A stretch of 37,957 nt of DNA from Actinomadura sp. KC345 (lineage in GTDB: Bacteria; Actinomycetota; Actinomycetes; Streptosporangiales; Streptosporangiaceae): contig NZ_SMKH01000040.1 of assembly GCF_004348515.1 (NCBI RefSeq), positions 1 to 37,957 on the forward strand, in the 5' to 3' direction. The notes beneath the pieces were generated by a model. It made no database searches and had not been told where the DNA came from. It saw only the letters and a program-made list of their open reading frames with translations. Made by a program: the position numbers and the translations under genes. Shown here piece after piece: positions 25,926 to 34,480 of this stretch; the first letter of the stretch is position 1, and every line of letters begins with the position of its first letter.

Positions 25926-26729
25926 TCAGGCCGACGGGTCGGCGAGCCCGTCCAGATCGCGCCGTCCCCGCCGCTGCGCCTTCTCCGCCCGCGCCGCGGC
26001 CTTCTCCTCGGCCCTCTCCGCCTTGGCGGCCGCCTTCTCCGCCCGCTTCTCCCGGCGCTCCAGCTCCTTGCGGCGGCGCCGCGGGTCCAGCGACGGCCGG
26101 GGCTCCAGACCCGACAGGCCGTTCCACGCGAGATTCACGACGTGGGCGGCAACGTCCTCCCGGCGCGGCTTGCGGACGTCCAGCCACCACTGGCCCGTCA
26201 TCGCCACCATGCCGACCAGCATCTGCGCGTACATGGGCGCGAACCTGTCGTCGTACTCGCGCCGGTCGAACTCCTGGGCGAGCACGTACTCGACCTCGCC
26301 GGCGATCTCACTCAGCAGGCTGGCGTAACTGCCGGTGCCGGTGCCGCCGTGGGAGTCCCGCACGAGGATCCGGAACCCGTCCGGGTTCTCCTCGATGTAC
26401 TGCAGCAGCGCCAGCGCGGCCTTCTCCAGCTTCCCGCGGTAGTGGATCGCCGAGTTCAGCGACTCGGTCACGAGCCTCAGCAGGCTCTCGAACTCCCGGT
26501 CGACGACGACCGCGTACAGCCCTTCCTTGCCACCGAAGTGCTCGTACACCACGGGCTTCGACACCCCGGCCGCGGAGGCGATCTCCTCGACCGACGTGCC
26601 GTCGAGGCCGCGGGCGGCGAACAGCGACCGGCCGATGTCGAGGAGCTGCTCGCGCCGTTCTTTACCGGTCATCCGCTTTCTGCGGGGCCTGGGAGCGGGT
26701 TCTGTCACGAAATCAATTGTGGTGGTCAA
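25926..26729 (-). CDS. TetR-family regulator with long Ala/Lys/Glu tail
   Basis: 267 residues. The N-terminal helix-turn-helix is clear: RREQLLDIGRSLFAARGLD, TSVEEIASAAGVSKPVVYEHF, GGKEGLYAVVVDREFE. The ligand domain follows to about residue 205. The last about 60 residues are a highly charged helical tail (KELERREKRAEKAAAKAERA and onward), unusual for TetR proteins. Its ATG overlaps the desaturase stop (ATGA), so the two are translationally coupled. The regulator probably senses an acyl-CoA or fatty acid and represses this operon through the palindromes at 27712-27743; this is inferred from context. Confidence 0.92.
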   Translation of the reverse strand: MTTTIDFVTEPAPRPRRKRMTGKERREQLLDIGRSLFAARGLDGTSVEEIASAAGVSKPVVYEHFGGKEGLYAVVVDREFESLLRLVTESLNSAIHYRGKLEKAALALLQYIEENPDGFRILVRDSHGGTGTGSYASLLSEIAGEVEYVLAQEFDRREYDDRFAPMYAQMLVGMVAMTGQWWLDVRKPRREDVAAHVVNLAWNGLSGLEPRPSLDPRRRRKELERREKRAEKAAAKAERAEEKAAARAEKAQRRGRRDLDGLADPSA

Positions 26730-27676
26730 ACCGTCTGCTTGGTACGTTTCGCCGCCAGCCGGTCATCGTTCGGCCACCGCACGTCGTACGCCAGCCCCAG
26801 CTTCTCGAACGTCCAGATGATGCGGGCGCTGATGTCGATCTGCCCCTTCAGGACGCCGTGACGTGCGCACGTCGGGTCCGAGTGGTGCAGGTTGTGCCAC
26901 GACTCGCCGAGCGACGGGATCGCCAGCCACCACACGTTCCTGGACTTGTCGCGGACCTCGAATTCCTCCTTGCCGAACGTGTGACAGATCGAGTTGATCG
27001 ACCACGTGACGTGGTGGACGAGCGTGATCCGCACGAACCCCGCCCAGAACAGCGCCGTCAGGAAGCCGGCCCATGACATCGTCACCAGACCGCCGATGGC
27101 GGCCGGCAGCAGGAACGACACCGCCACCACGCCCGGGAACGCCAGATGGATGCGCCTGATGTCCCGGTCGTTGAGCAGATCCTTCGCGTACCGCTGCTTG
27201 GACGTCCGGGCGCCGTCGAACAGCCAGCCGTAGTGCGCCCACGCCAGGCCCTTCAGCAGCGCCTTCCAGTCATCACCGAACCGCCACGGCGAGTGCGGGT
27301 CCATCTCCTTGTCGGAGTACTTGTGGTGCCGCCGGTGATCGGCGACCCACGTGATGATGGGTCCCTCCATGGCCAGGCCTCCCGCCAGCGCCATGAAGAT
27401 CTTCAGTCCCCGCTTCGCCTTGAACGAGCCGTGGGTGAAGTACCGGTGGTACCCGACCGTGATCCCCCCGGCGGACAGGACGTAGAACACCGCCATGAGC
27501 GCGATGTCCGTCCAGCCGAGGAACGTCCCCCAGGCCAGCGGTACCGCCGCGAACAGGGCCAGGAACGGCACACCGGTGAACACGGCGACGAGCACGCGCT
27601 CGGCGTTGCCCCGGGGCTCGGTCTCGAACTCTGGACGTCTTTGCGGGCGAGGGGGATCCATGGCTGGAGCCGTCAT
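26726..27676 (-). CDS. Acyl-CoA delta-9 desaturase (fatty acid desaturase type 1)
   Basis: 316 residues, integral membrane. The three histidine boxes that hold the di-iron site are present: HRYFTH (77-82), HRRHH (114-118) and HNLHH (261-265). Hydrophobic pairs lie at about 28-75 and 175-220. It inserts a cis double bond into stearoyl- or palmitoyl-CoA, so it adjusts membrane fluidity. No fused cytochrome b5 domain is present, so a separate electron donor is needed; none lies nearby. The ribosome site GGAAG lies nine bases before ATG. It is first in an operon with tetR. Confidence 0.94.
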   Translation of the reverse strand: MTAPAMDPPRPQRRPEFETEPRGNAERVLVAVFTGVPFLALFAAVPLAWGTFLGWTDIALMAVFYVLSAGGITVGYHRYFTHGSFKAKRGLKIFMALAGGLAMEGPIITWVADHRRHHKYSDKEMDPHSPWRFGDDWKALLKGLAWAHYGWLFDGARTSKQRYAKDLLNDRDIRRIHLAFPGVVAVSFLLPAAIGGLVTMSWAGFLTALFWAGFVRITLVHHVTWSINSICHTFGKEEFEVRDKSRNVWWLAIPSLGESWHNLHHSDPTCARHGVLKGQIDISARIIWTFEKLGLAYDVRWPNDDRLAAKRTKQTV

Positions 27677-27711
27677 GCGTCACCACTTCCTGCGACTAGG
27701 GGCAGCCTTAC

Positions 27712-27743
27712 TTACGCCAACGTAACCTACGCGACCGTAGGTT
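27712..27743. promoter_or_regulatory. Two overlapping palindromic operators upstream of the desaturase gene
   Basis: TTACG-CCAA-CGTAA (27712-27725) and AACCTACG-CGAC-CGTAGGTT (27724-27743) share the core TACG-N4-CGTA or TTACG-N4-CGTAA and are centred 15 bp apart, 36-67 bp upstream of the start. Size and symmetry fit TetR-type operators; the likely binder is the operon's own TetR. Confidence 0.6.
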
Positions 27744-28196
27744 CGACAATAACGAACGGTAAATTCAAGACGAAACTGCCTCATGGGCCACAAAACTCTC
27801 TTGAAGAACAGATGGCTCTCAGGCCGCCGCGGCAGGACGAGATGGGCCCTCACCCGGACGAACGCTCCACGCCCGCCAAAGGTTCGCCCGCCGATCCGGC
27901 GGCGCCGTCGCAGCCGTCCCCTACGTGGGCTCCGTGGAGACGGATGCACCACCCGCACCCCGGCCTCGTCCCGGCCGCGGGCCGGACGGCACCCAAGACG
28001 GTTGCCCGCACCAGACGTTCTAAACCGATCCCGACAAACCAACACATTCGCGGCGCTCGGTGTCGTGCTCGGTGGTGGGTCCGCTGAGGCCTGCCTGGTC
28101 GGCCGCTCCCGCTCGGGAATGGGGTGGGCTTCCCCGTCCGGGAGTAGGTATCGTTGGCCCGGTCGGGTCGGGGCTGTGTCCGATCCGTTCTTTTGA
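27744..28196. other. Gene-free region before tRNA-Gln
   Basis: About 450 bp with no convincing gene. Open frames on both strands have no good ribosome site or recognisable product, and one runs through the tRNA. A possible tRNA -10 box, TAGGTA, lies near 28145. Confidence 0.6.
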
Positions 28197-28268
28197 TCCG
28201 GCGTGGTGTAATTGGCAGCACCTGGGTTTTTGGTACCCATAGTTCAGGTTCAAGTCCTGGCGCCGGAG
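28197..28268 (+). tRNA. tRNA-Gln(UUG)
   Basis: A full cloverleaf: acceptor arms TCCGGCG and CGCCGGA, D-arm with AATTGGCAG loop, anticodon stem TGGGT/ACCCA around loop TTTTGGT with anticodon TTG, T-arm CAGGTTCAAGTCCTGG and discriminator G. CCA is not encoded. Confidence 0.97.
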
Positions 28269-28312
28269 CTGTCGGAGAGGTCCGAGGTGAGATCGCCGAG
28301 GTGGGCGGCGGG

Positions 28313-28340
28313 GTGACAGGGTCGGGATGGGCGGTATCCT
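28313..28340 (+). promoter_or_regulatory. Promoter of glmU
   Basis: GTGACA (28313-28318), a 16-bp spacer and TATCCT (28335-28340), giving a leader of roughly 88 nt before the GTG at 28435. This is one of the better sigma-A-like promoters in the window. Confidence 0.6.
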
Positions 28341-28434
28341 GCCCGTGTCGGGTGCGCTGTGACCTGTCATGCCTGTTGGCGCAGGTGGGCGTACCTGTGA
28401 ACCGATCCCGTCCGCGATGCCGAGGAGCCTCCTT

Positions 28435-29892
28435 GTGAGCGCTGCGAGCCGCCCGGCCGCCGTCATCGTTCTCGCCGCGGGCGAGGGCACCCGGATGAAG
28501 TCCCGTACCTCGAAGGTGCTGCACGAGCTGTGCGGGCGCAGCATGCTCGGCCATGTGCTGGCCGCGGCCCGCGAGCTGGAGCCCGAGCGGCTCGTGGTCG
28601 TCGTCGGGCACCGGCGCGAGCAGGTCGTCGAGCATCTCGCCCAGGCGGCGCCGGACGCCGAGTCCGCCGTGCAGGAGAAGCAGAGCGGCACGGGCCACGC
28701 CGTGCGCATGGCGCTGGAGCAGACCGGCGCGCTGGACGGGACCGTGGTCGTCACGAACGGCGACCACCCTCTGCTGCGCGGGGAGACGCTGCGGGCGCTC
28801 GTCCGGGCGCACGAGGACGAGGGGAACGCGGCGACCGTCCTGACGACGGAGATGCCGGACGCGACCGGCTACGGGCGGATGGTCCGGGCCGCGGACGGGA
28901 GCGTCGCGGCGATCGTGGAGCACAAGGACGCGACCGAAGAGCAGCGGGCCATCAACGAGATCAACGTCGGCATGTACGCCTTCGACGGCGCGCTGCTGGC
29001 GGACGCGCTCAAGCGCGTGACCACCGACAACGCCAAGGGTGAGGAGTACCTCACCGACGTGGTCGCGATCCTGCGCGGGGACGGCCACCGGGCCGGCGCG
29101 CATCTGGCGGCCGACTGGGTGGAGACCCAGGGCGTGAACGACAAGGTCCAGCTCGCGCAGGCCAGGAGGCAGCTGAACGACCGGATCCTTGAGGCGCACA
29201 TGCGCGCCGGGGTCACGATCATCGACCCGGCGACCACGTGGATCGACGTGGACGTGACCGCGGACCAGGACGCGGAGATCCACCCGGGTACGCAGCTGCA
29301 CGGCCGCACCCATCTGGGCGAGGGCGCCCGGGTCGGGCCGGGGTGCACGCTGACGGACACGAGCGTCGGCGAGGGCGCGTCCGTGGTCAACGCGGTGTGC
29401 GTGGAGGCGGAGATCGGGCCCGAGGCTTCGGTCGGCCCCTACGCCTACCTGCGGCCGGGGACGCGGCTGGCTCGGAAGGCGCGCGTCGGGACCTACGTCG
29501 AGACGAAGAACGCCGACATCGGCGAGGGCACGAAGGTGCCGCACCTGACGTACGTGGGCGACGCGGAGATCGGCGAGGGCTCCAACATCGGCGCGAGTTC
29601 GGTGTTCGTGAACTACGACGGGGTCGAGAAGCACCGCAGCGTGATCGGCTCGCACGTGAAGGTCGGCAGCGACAACATGATCGTCGCGCCGGTGACGGTG
29701 GGCGACGGAGCCTACACCGCGGCCGGTTCGGTGATCGTCAAGGACGTCCCGCCGGGGGCGATGGCGGTCGCGCGGGCACCGCAGCGCAACGTCGAGGGCT
29801 GGGTCGAGCGCCGCCGGGAGGGGACGCCGGCGGCGGAGGCGGCGCGTCGGGCGCGGGAGGCCCAGGAGGCGCGTGCGGAGGACGCGCCGTAG
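28435..29892 (+). CDS. glmU: Bifunctional UDP-N-acetylglucosamine pyrophosphorylase / glucosamine-1-phosphate acetyltransferase
   Basis: 485 residues. The N-terminal uridyltransferase half has the [20 protein letters not shown] loop, [18 protein letters not shown] and NGDHPLL. The C-terminal left-handed beta-helix acetyltransferase half has many hexapeptide repeats, [37 protein letters not shown] and [13 protein letters not shown]. It makes UDP-GlcNAc for peptidoglycan. A Glu/Ala/Arg-rich tail closes the protein. GTG 28435 was chosen for the GAGGAG upstream; ATG 28369 would add 22 unlikely residues. It is followed by prs, as in M. tuberculosis. Confidence 0.97.
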   Translation: MSAASRPAAVIVLAAGEGTRMKSRTSKVLHELCGRSMLGHVLAAARELEPERLVVVVGHRREQVVEHLAQAAPDAESAVQEKQSGTGHAVRMALEQTGALDGTVVVTNGDHPLLRGETLRALVRAHEDEGNAATVLTTEMPDATGYGRMVRAADGSVAAIVEHKDATEEQRAINEINVGMYAFDGALLADALKRVTTDNAKGEEYLTDVVAILRGDGHRAGAHLAADWVETQGVNDKVQLAQARRQLNDRILEAHMRAGVTIIDPATTWIDVDVTADQDAEIHPGTQLHGRTHLGEGARVGPGCTLTDTSVGEGASVVNAVCVEAEIGPEASVGPYAYLRPGTRLARKARVGTYVETKNADIGEGTKVPHLTYVGDAEIGEGSNIGASSVFVNYDGVEKHRSVIGSHVKVGSDNMIVAPVTVGDGAYTAAGSVIVKDVPPGAMAVARAPQRNVEGWVERRREGTPAAEAARRAREAQEARAEDAP

Positions 29893-29956
29893 CGCGCGTC
29901 CGATGAGGACTGCCCCGCCGCAGCGCGGGGAAGCGTAGGACGAGGGCGTCCTGCGC
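29881..29956 (+). terminator. Three hairpins in series after glmU
   Basis: GACGCGC-N6-GCGCGTC (29881-29900) has the glmU stop codon in its loop. CCCCGC-N6-GCGGGG (29913-29930) and GCGTAGGAC-N6-GTCCTGCGC (29933-29956, one G-U pair) follow. They could end glmU transcription or shape the prs leader. A further small stem, GTGGG-N8-CCCAC, lies at 30002-30019. Confidence 0.45.
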
Positions 29957-30055
29957 GGACAACCAGGCATCCGTGCGCCGGAGTCTTGTGGCGCGCGGTG
30001 AGTGGGGACAACAACCCACGTGAAGCGCAGTTCCATTGAGGGGGAGTTGTCAGAG

Positions 30056-31036
30056 GTGAGTGGGATCAAAGCGAGCGGTCAGAAGAAGCTGATGCTCTTC
30101 ACCGGCCGAGCCCACCCGGACCTGGCCAAGGAAGTAGCCGACAACCTCCACGTCGAGCTCACGCCGACGTCCGCGTACGACTTCGCGAACGGTGAGACGT
30201 TCGTGCGGTTCCTGGAGTCGGTGCGCGGGTCCGATGCCTTCGTGATCCAGAGCCACACCGCTCCCATCAATCAGTGGATCATGGAGCAGCTGATCATGGT
30301 GGACGCGCTGAAGCGCGCGTCGGCCAAGCGGATCACCGTGGTGGCGCCGTTCTTCGGGTACGCCCGCCAGGACAAGAAGCACCGGGGCCGCGAGCCGATC
30401 TCGGCGCGGCTGATGGCGGATCTGTTCAAGACCGCGGGGGCGGACCGGCTGATCACGGTCGACCTGCACACGGCGCAGATCATGGGCTTCTTCGACGGGC
30501 CGGTCGACCACCTGTTCGCGCTGGATCTGCTGGCGCAGCACTTCGAGACCCGGCTGGACACCTCGCAGGTGACGGTGGTGGCCCCGGACGCGGGCCGGGT
30601 GCGGGTGACCGAGCGCTGGTCGGACCGGCTCGGCGGCGTGCCGATGGCGATCATCCACAAGAAGCGCGACCCGGACGTCGCGAACGAGGTGAAGGTGTTC
30701 GACGTCGTCGGCGCCGTGGAGGGTCGCACCTGCGTGATCGTCGACGACATGATCGACACCGGCGGGACGATCATCAAGGCGGCGGAGGCGCTGTTCGAGA
30801 ACGGCGCGAGCAAGGTCGTGGTCGCGGCGACGCACGGCGTGCTGTCGGGCCCGGCGGTGGACCGGTTGAAGAACTCGCGGATCTCCGAGGTGGTGCTGAC
30901 GAACACGCTGCCGATCCCGGAGGAGAAGCAGTTCGACAAGCTGACCGTCCTGTCGATCGCGCCCCTGGTCGCGCGCGCGATGAACGAGGTCTTCAGCGAC
31001 GGCTCGGTGACCAGCCTCTTCGGCGGCCACAGCTGA
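30056..31036 (+). CDS. prs: Ribose-phosphate pyrophosphokinase
   Basis: A 326-residue class I PRPP synthetase that makes PRPP from ribose-5-phosphate and ATP for nucleotide, His and Trp synthesis and, in actinobacteria, for decaprenyl-phosphoribose. Motifs: LFTGRAHPDLAKEVADNL, FANGETFVRF, VVAPFFGYARQDKKHRGREP, the ribose-binding DLHTAQIMGFF, and the PRPP loop CVIVDDMIDTGGTI. GTG 30056 gives the usual VSGIKASGQKKLMLF start with GGGGGAG upstream; a frame to 30002 adds an unlikely extension. Confidence 0.96.
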   Translation: MSGIKASGQKKLMLFTGRAHPDLAKEVADNLHVELTPTSAYDFANGETFVRFLESVRGSDAFVIQSHTAPINQWIMEQLIMVDALKRASAKRITVVAPFFGYARQDKKHRGREPISARLMADLFKTAGADRLITVDLHTAQIMGFFDGPVDHLFALDLLAQHFETRLDTSQVTVVAPDAGRVRVTERWSDRLGGVPMAIIHKKRDPDVANEVKVFDVVGAVEGRTCVIVDDMIDTGGTIIKAAEALFENGASKVVVAATHGVLSGPAVDRLKNSRISEVVLTNTLPIPEEKQFDKLTVLSIAPLVARAMNEVFSDGSVTSLFGGHS

Positions 31037-31100
31037 GCCGGCGGTCCGCGCGCCGGCGGGCGGCCGGCGCCCGGATGGATCGTGCGTTGCGGGGATCCGC

Positions 31101-31283
31101 TAGGATTGGTTGACCCGCGTATGCCTGGGTCGTCAGTGCGGTGCCGGTCGTGGCGCCGCACTCCCCGGGAACGTAAAGAATCTTTGTGGCGCACGCCGTG
31201 TCCGGTGTGCGGGGGTCGCAACTGTCCGTAGCGGACGTCCGGTGCCGGACGGCCGTGGATCGCAACAATGAGGAGTTTTCGCC
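31101..31283 (+). promoter_or_regulatory. rplY promoter and hairpin-rich leader
   Basis: A -10 box TAGGAT (31101-31106) opens a leader of about 170 nt. Hairpins in order: GACCC/GGGTC (31112-31131); an 11-bp stem AGTGCGGTGCC/GGCGCCGCACT (31135-31162); a short AAAG/CTTT; GCGCAC/GTGTGC near 31190-31210; GTCCG-TAG-CGGAC (31224-31236); and GTCCGG-TG-CCGGAC (31237-31250). The ribosome site GAGGAG follows. TCGCAAC is repeated at 31216 and 31260. A leader this structured suggests control of the ribosomal protein gene. Confidence 0.5.
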
Positions 31284-31910
31284 GTGTCCGAGGTACGCAT
31301 TGCCGCCGAGCCGCGCACCGAGTTCGGTAAGGGTGCCGCGCGGCGCACCCGCCGCGCCGGCAAGGTGCCCGCCGTCCTCTACGGTCACGGCACCGACCCG
31401 AAGCACATCTCGCTGCCGGGTCACGACCTGATGCTGGCGCTGAAGACGCCGAACGTGCTGCTGACGATCGAGGGCCTCGGCAACGGCACGGAGCTGGCGC
31501 TGCCGAAGGACGTCCAGCGTGACCCGATCAAGGGTTTCCTGGAGCATGTCGACCTGCTGCTGGTGAAGCGCGGCGAGAAGGTCGTCGTGGAACTGCCGGT
31601 GGCGCTGGTCGGCGATGTGGTGCCGGGCGGCCAGCTCGCGCAGACGGCGGTGGAGATCTCCGTGGAGGCCGAGGCCACCCACATCCCCGAGTCTGTGGAG
31701 GTGGACATCAGCGGCCTGGAGATCGACAGCCAGCTGCTGGCCAAGGACCTGAAGCTTCCGGCGGGGGCGACGCTGGCGGCGGAAGAGGACGTGCTGATCC
31801 TGCAGATCCTCGACGCGGCCATGTCGGCGGCGCCGGAGCCCGAGGCGGCGGCCGCCGAGGAGGCACCGGAGAGCGCCGAGGGCGAGGGCGAGGCCGCCGG
31901 TACCGAGTGA
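31284..31910 (+). CDS. rplY: Ribosomal protein bL25, CTC-type long form
   Basis: 208 residues. The N-terminal L25 domain binds 5S rRNA (TEFGKGAARRTRRAGKVPAVLYG, then ISLPGHDLMLALK). The C-terminal TL5/CTC beta domain follows (VPVALVGDVVPGG-type region, IPESVEVDISGLEIDSQL). The tail is a Glu/Ala-rich acidic run of about 30 residues. The CTC form is linked to stress in other bacteria. The GTG start lies ten bases after GAGGAG. Confidence 0.96.
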   Translation: MSEVRIAAEPRTEFGKGAARRTRRAGKVPAVLYGHGTDPKHISLPGHDLMLALKTPNVLLTIEGLGNGTELALPKDVQRDPIKGFLEHVDLLLVKRGEKVVVELPVALVGDVVPGGQLAQTAVEISVEAEATHIPESVEVDISGLEIDSQLLAKDLKLPAGATLAAEEDVLILQILDAAMSAAPEPEAAAAEEAPESAEGEGEAAGTE

Positions 31911-31972
31911 CCGCCGGTACGGGGTGAACGAGGCGTCGGTGTGCGCCGGTTAGCCGGCCGCGGTGTTTCCTT

Positions 31973-32016
31973 CACGGCCCCCGCAGGTGTGCGAGCGCGC
32001 ACCGGCGGGGGCCGTG
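31973..32016 (+). terminator. Terminator-like long hairpin between rplY and pth
   Basis: A 44-base hairpin: CACGGCCCCCGC pairs with GCGGGGGCCGTG, continued inside by GGTGTGCG with CGCGCACC around a 2-base loop, with one A/G mismatch. Only a weak T-rich stretch follows. Confidence 0.65.
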
Positions 32017-32063
32017 CTCGTTGTGAGGGCTTGATGTCGTTCTCGGAGGCGTGAGGAGTTCGG

Positions 32064-32639
32064 GTGAGCGCGGATCTCTGGCTGGTGGCCGGGCTGGGCA
32101 ATCCGGGGCCGTCGTACGCGAAGAACCGGCACAACGCCGGGTTCATGGTGCTGGGCGTGCTGGCGGAACGCGCCGGCGGGAGGTTCAGGTCGCACCGGGC
32201 GCGGGCGGACGTGCTGGAGGGGCGGCTGGCGGGCGCGCGTGCGGTGCTGGCGAAGCCGCGCTCGTTCATGAACGTGTCCGGTGGGCCGGTGAAGGCGCTG
32301 TGCGACTTCTACAAGGTGCCGGTGGAACGGCTGATCGTCGTCCATGACGAGCTGGACATCCCGTTCGGTGCGGTGCGGCTGAAGCGGGGCGGCGGTGACA
32401 ACGGCCACAACGGGCTGCGTTCGGTGACGAAGGCGCTGGGGACGCGTGACTACCTGCGGGTCCGTTTCGGCGTCGGGAGACCCCCGGGGCGGATGGACGC
32501 GGCGGCGTTCGTGCTGAAGGACTTCTCGGCGGCCGAGCGCAAGGACCTGGACCTGGAGGTGGACCGGGCGGCCGACGCGGCGGAGGCGCTGATCGCCGAC
32601 GGCCTGGACGCGGCGCAGAACGTCTTCCACGCGGGCTGA
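32064..32639 (+). CDS. pth: Peptidyl-tRNA hydrolase
   Basis: A 191-residue enzyme that frees tRNAs from peptidyl-tRNA dropped by ribosomes. Signatures: [22 protein letters not shown] with the catalytic His, [24 protein letters not shown] and [13 protein letters not shown]. The GTG start follows GAGGAG. It comes after rplY, as in many bacteria. Confidence 0.97.
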   Translation: MSADLWLVAGLGNPGPSYAKNRHNAGFMVLGVLAERAGGRFRSHRARADVLEGRLAGARAVLAKPRSFMNVSGGPVKALCDFYKVPVERLIVVHDELDIPFGAVRLKRGGGDNGHNGLRSVTKALGTRDYLRVRFGVGRPPGRMDAAAFVLKDFSAAERKDLDLEVDRAADAAEALIADGLDAAQNVFHAG

Positions 32640-32770
32640 CCGGATCCGGACGCCCGGACATGACCGGGCGACGGCGTGCACCAGCGGGGCGATCGCCCGC
32701 GTCCGGCGGCGCTCGCGGGCTCCGCCGCACCGATCGGCGGATTCGGCCGGTGACCACGGCAAGGCGATCG

Positions 32771-32776
32771 TAGGAT
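32771..32776 (+). promoter_or_regulatory. Candidate -10 box for the sugar-phosphate transferase gene
   Basis: TAGGAT lies 110 bp before the start codon. The leader that follows contains a hairpin CGCGCA-N5-TGCGCG (32843-32859) and TGAAC/GTTCA arms. The -35 is unclear. Confidence 0.3.
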
Positions 32777-32885
32777 GCGTCACGAACGAGGTCCGCGATG
32801 TATGTGAACCTCAGGCGACGTTCAACCGTCTTCGGTGTGAATCGCGCAGAAGTTGCGCGCGTTACACGGGATTGGTGAGTGGTCT

Positions 32886-34361
32886 ATGGCAGTCGTTGAC
32901 AAGGTTCAGGCCGAGTCATCGATCCGCCATGAGCCCAAGCGCTCGTCGTCGGCGAACTGGAGCGGATCCTACCGCCGGCTCGCGCGCTTCCTGGACTTCA
33001 TCAGCATGCTGATGGCCGGCGTCATCGCGTTCGTGCTCCGGTTCCCGGGCGTGCCGACCGAGCTGAACGCGCCGTACGTGGCGCTGACGGTGGTGCTTCC
33101 CGTGGTGTGGCTGCCGACGCTGATGCTGTGCCGGGCCTACCAGCCGCGCTACGTCGGCGTCGGGTACGAGGAGTTCCACCGGGTCCTGCGGGCCGGGTTC
33201 ATCCTCACCGCGACGGTCGCGATCGTGGCGTACGCGACGAAGACCGAGGTCGCGCGGGGGTACGTGGTGATGGCGCTGCCGCTCGGCACGTTCCTGAACC
33301 TCGTGGCCCGCTACCGGCTGCGCAAGTGGCTGCACAAGAAGCGCTGGAACGGCGAGTGGATGCGGCGCGTGGTCGCGGTGGGGCACCGGACGTCGGTCGA
33401 GGACCTGATCAAGGTGCTGCGGCAGAAGCGCTACCACGGGATGGACATCGCGGCGGTGTGCCTGCCGCCGGTGCTGGCGTCCGGCGACGACGCGGTCGCC
33501 GAGGTGGAGGGCGTGCCGGTGCTCGGCGACTTCTCCCAGGCCGCGGCGGTGGTGGACCGGATCGGCGCGGACTCCGTCGCGGTGCTGGCGTGCCCGGAGA
33601 TGGACGGGGTGGCGCTGCGCCGGCTGGCGTGGCAGATCGAGCGCGACGACGTGGAGCTGGTGGTCGCGCCGGCGCTGATGGACGTGACCGGCCCGCGGAT
33701 CTCGATCCGCCCGGTGTCGGGGCTGCCGCTGCTGCATGTGGAGCATCCCGAGCTGGACGGCGGCCGGAAGGTGTTCAAGGGCCTGTTCGACCGCACGGCC
33801 GCGCTGGGCGGGGTGGTGCTGCTGAGCCCGCTGATGCTGGTGGTCGCCGTTCTGATCAAGATGACGAGCCCGGGGCCGGTGATGTTCCGGCAGGACCGGG
33901 TGGGGCGCGGCGGCCGGGAGTTCACCGTCATGAAGTTCCGCACGATGGTGCAGGACGCCGAGGCCCGCAAGGTCGAGCTGATGGAGCGCAACGAGAACGA
34001 CGGCGTGCTCTTCAAGATTCGGGAGGACCCGAGGATCACGCGGGTCGGCCGCTGGCTGCGCCGGTACTCGCTGGACGAGCTGCCGCAGCTGTTCAACGTG
34101 CTGCGCGGTGAGATGTCGCTGGTGGGGCCGCGGCCGCCGCTGCCGGAGGAGGTCGCCGAGTACGGCGGTGACGTGTACCGGCGGCTGGTGGTGAAGCCGG
34201 GGCTGACGGGCCTGTGGCAGGTGAGCGGCCGTTCCGACCTGTCGTGGGAGGAGTCGGTGCGGCTCGACCTGCGGTACGTGGACAACTGGACCCTGGCGCT
34301 GGACCTGCAGATCATGTGGAAGACCTGGTCGGCGGTCCTCCGCGGGTCCGGCGCGTACTGA
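32886..34361 (+). CDS. Polyprenyl-phosphate sugar-1-phosphate transferase (exopolysaccharide-initiating)
   Basis: 491 residues. Four N-terminal membrane helices lie at about 30-140, followed by a CoA-binding-like domain (about 150-270), another membrane helix (ALGGVVLLSPLMLVVAVLI) and the catalytic bacterial sugar transferase domain: SPGPVMFRQDRVGRGGREF, MKFRTMVQDAE, SLDELPQLFNVLRGEMSLVG, PRPPLPEE, KPGLTGLWQVSGRS. It moves a sugar-1-phosphate to undecaprenyl phosphate, the first step of many exopolysaccharides. ATG 32886 is favoured over upstream TTG 32853. No polymerase or flippase gene is seen beside it. It probably forms a unit separate from pth. Confidence 0.92.
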   Translation: MAVVDKVQAESSIRHEPKRSSSANWSGSYRRLARFLDFISMLMAGVIAFVLRFPGVPTELNAPYVALTVVLPVVWLPTLMLCRAYQPRYVGVGYEEFHRVLRAGFILTATVAIVAYATKTEVARGYVVMALPLGTFLNLVARYRLRKWLHKKRWNGEWMRRVVAVGHRTSVEDLIKVLRQKRYHGMDIAAVCLPPVLASGDDAVAEVEGVPVLGDFSQAAAVVDRIGADSVAVLACPEMDGVALRRLAWQIERDDVELVVAPALMDVTGPRISIRPVSGLPLLHVEHPELDGGRKVFKGLFDRTAALGGVVLLSPLMLVVAVLIKMTSPGPVMFRQDRVGRGGREFTVMKFRTMVQDAEARKVELMERNENDGVLFKIREDPRITRVGRWLRRYSLDELPQLFNVLRGEMSLVGPRPPLPEEVAEYGGDVYRRLVVKPGLTGLWQVSGRSDLSWEESVRLDLRYVDNWTLALDLQIMWKTWSAVLRGSGAY

Positions 34362-34480
34362 GCTTGCCGCAGGAACCGGCCGCTGACCTGTGGTTCGACC
34401 CTGGTGCGCGGCGGCGCCGCCGGTGCATGAGAAAGTGGATCGAGCGGACGGACCATCCCAGTCAGGAATGTGATCGAGGA

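Noticed and set aside
27783..28240. Possible proteins in the region between the desaturase and tRNA-Gln
   Set aside because: Frames lack ribosome sites, have Pro/Arg-rich random-looking translations, and one runs antisense through the tRNA.
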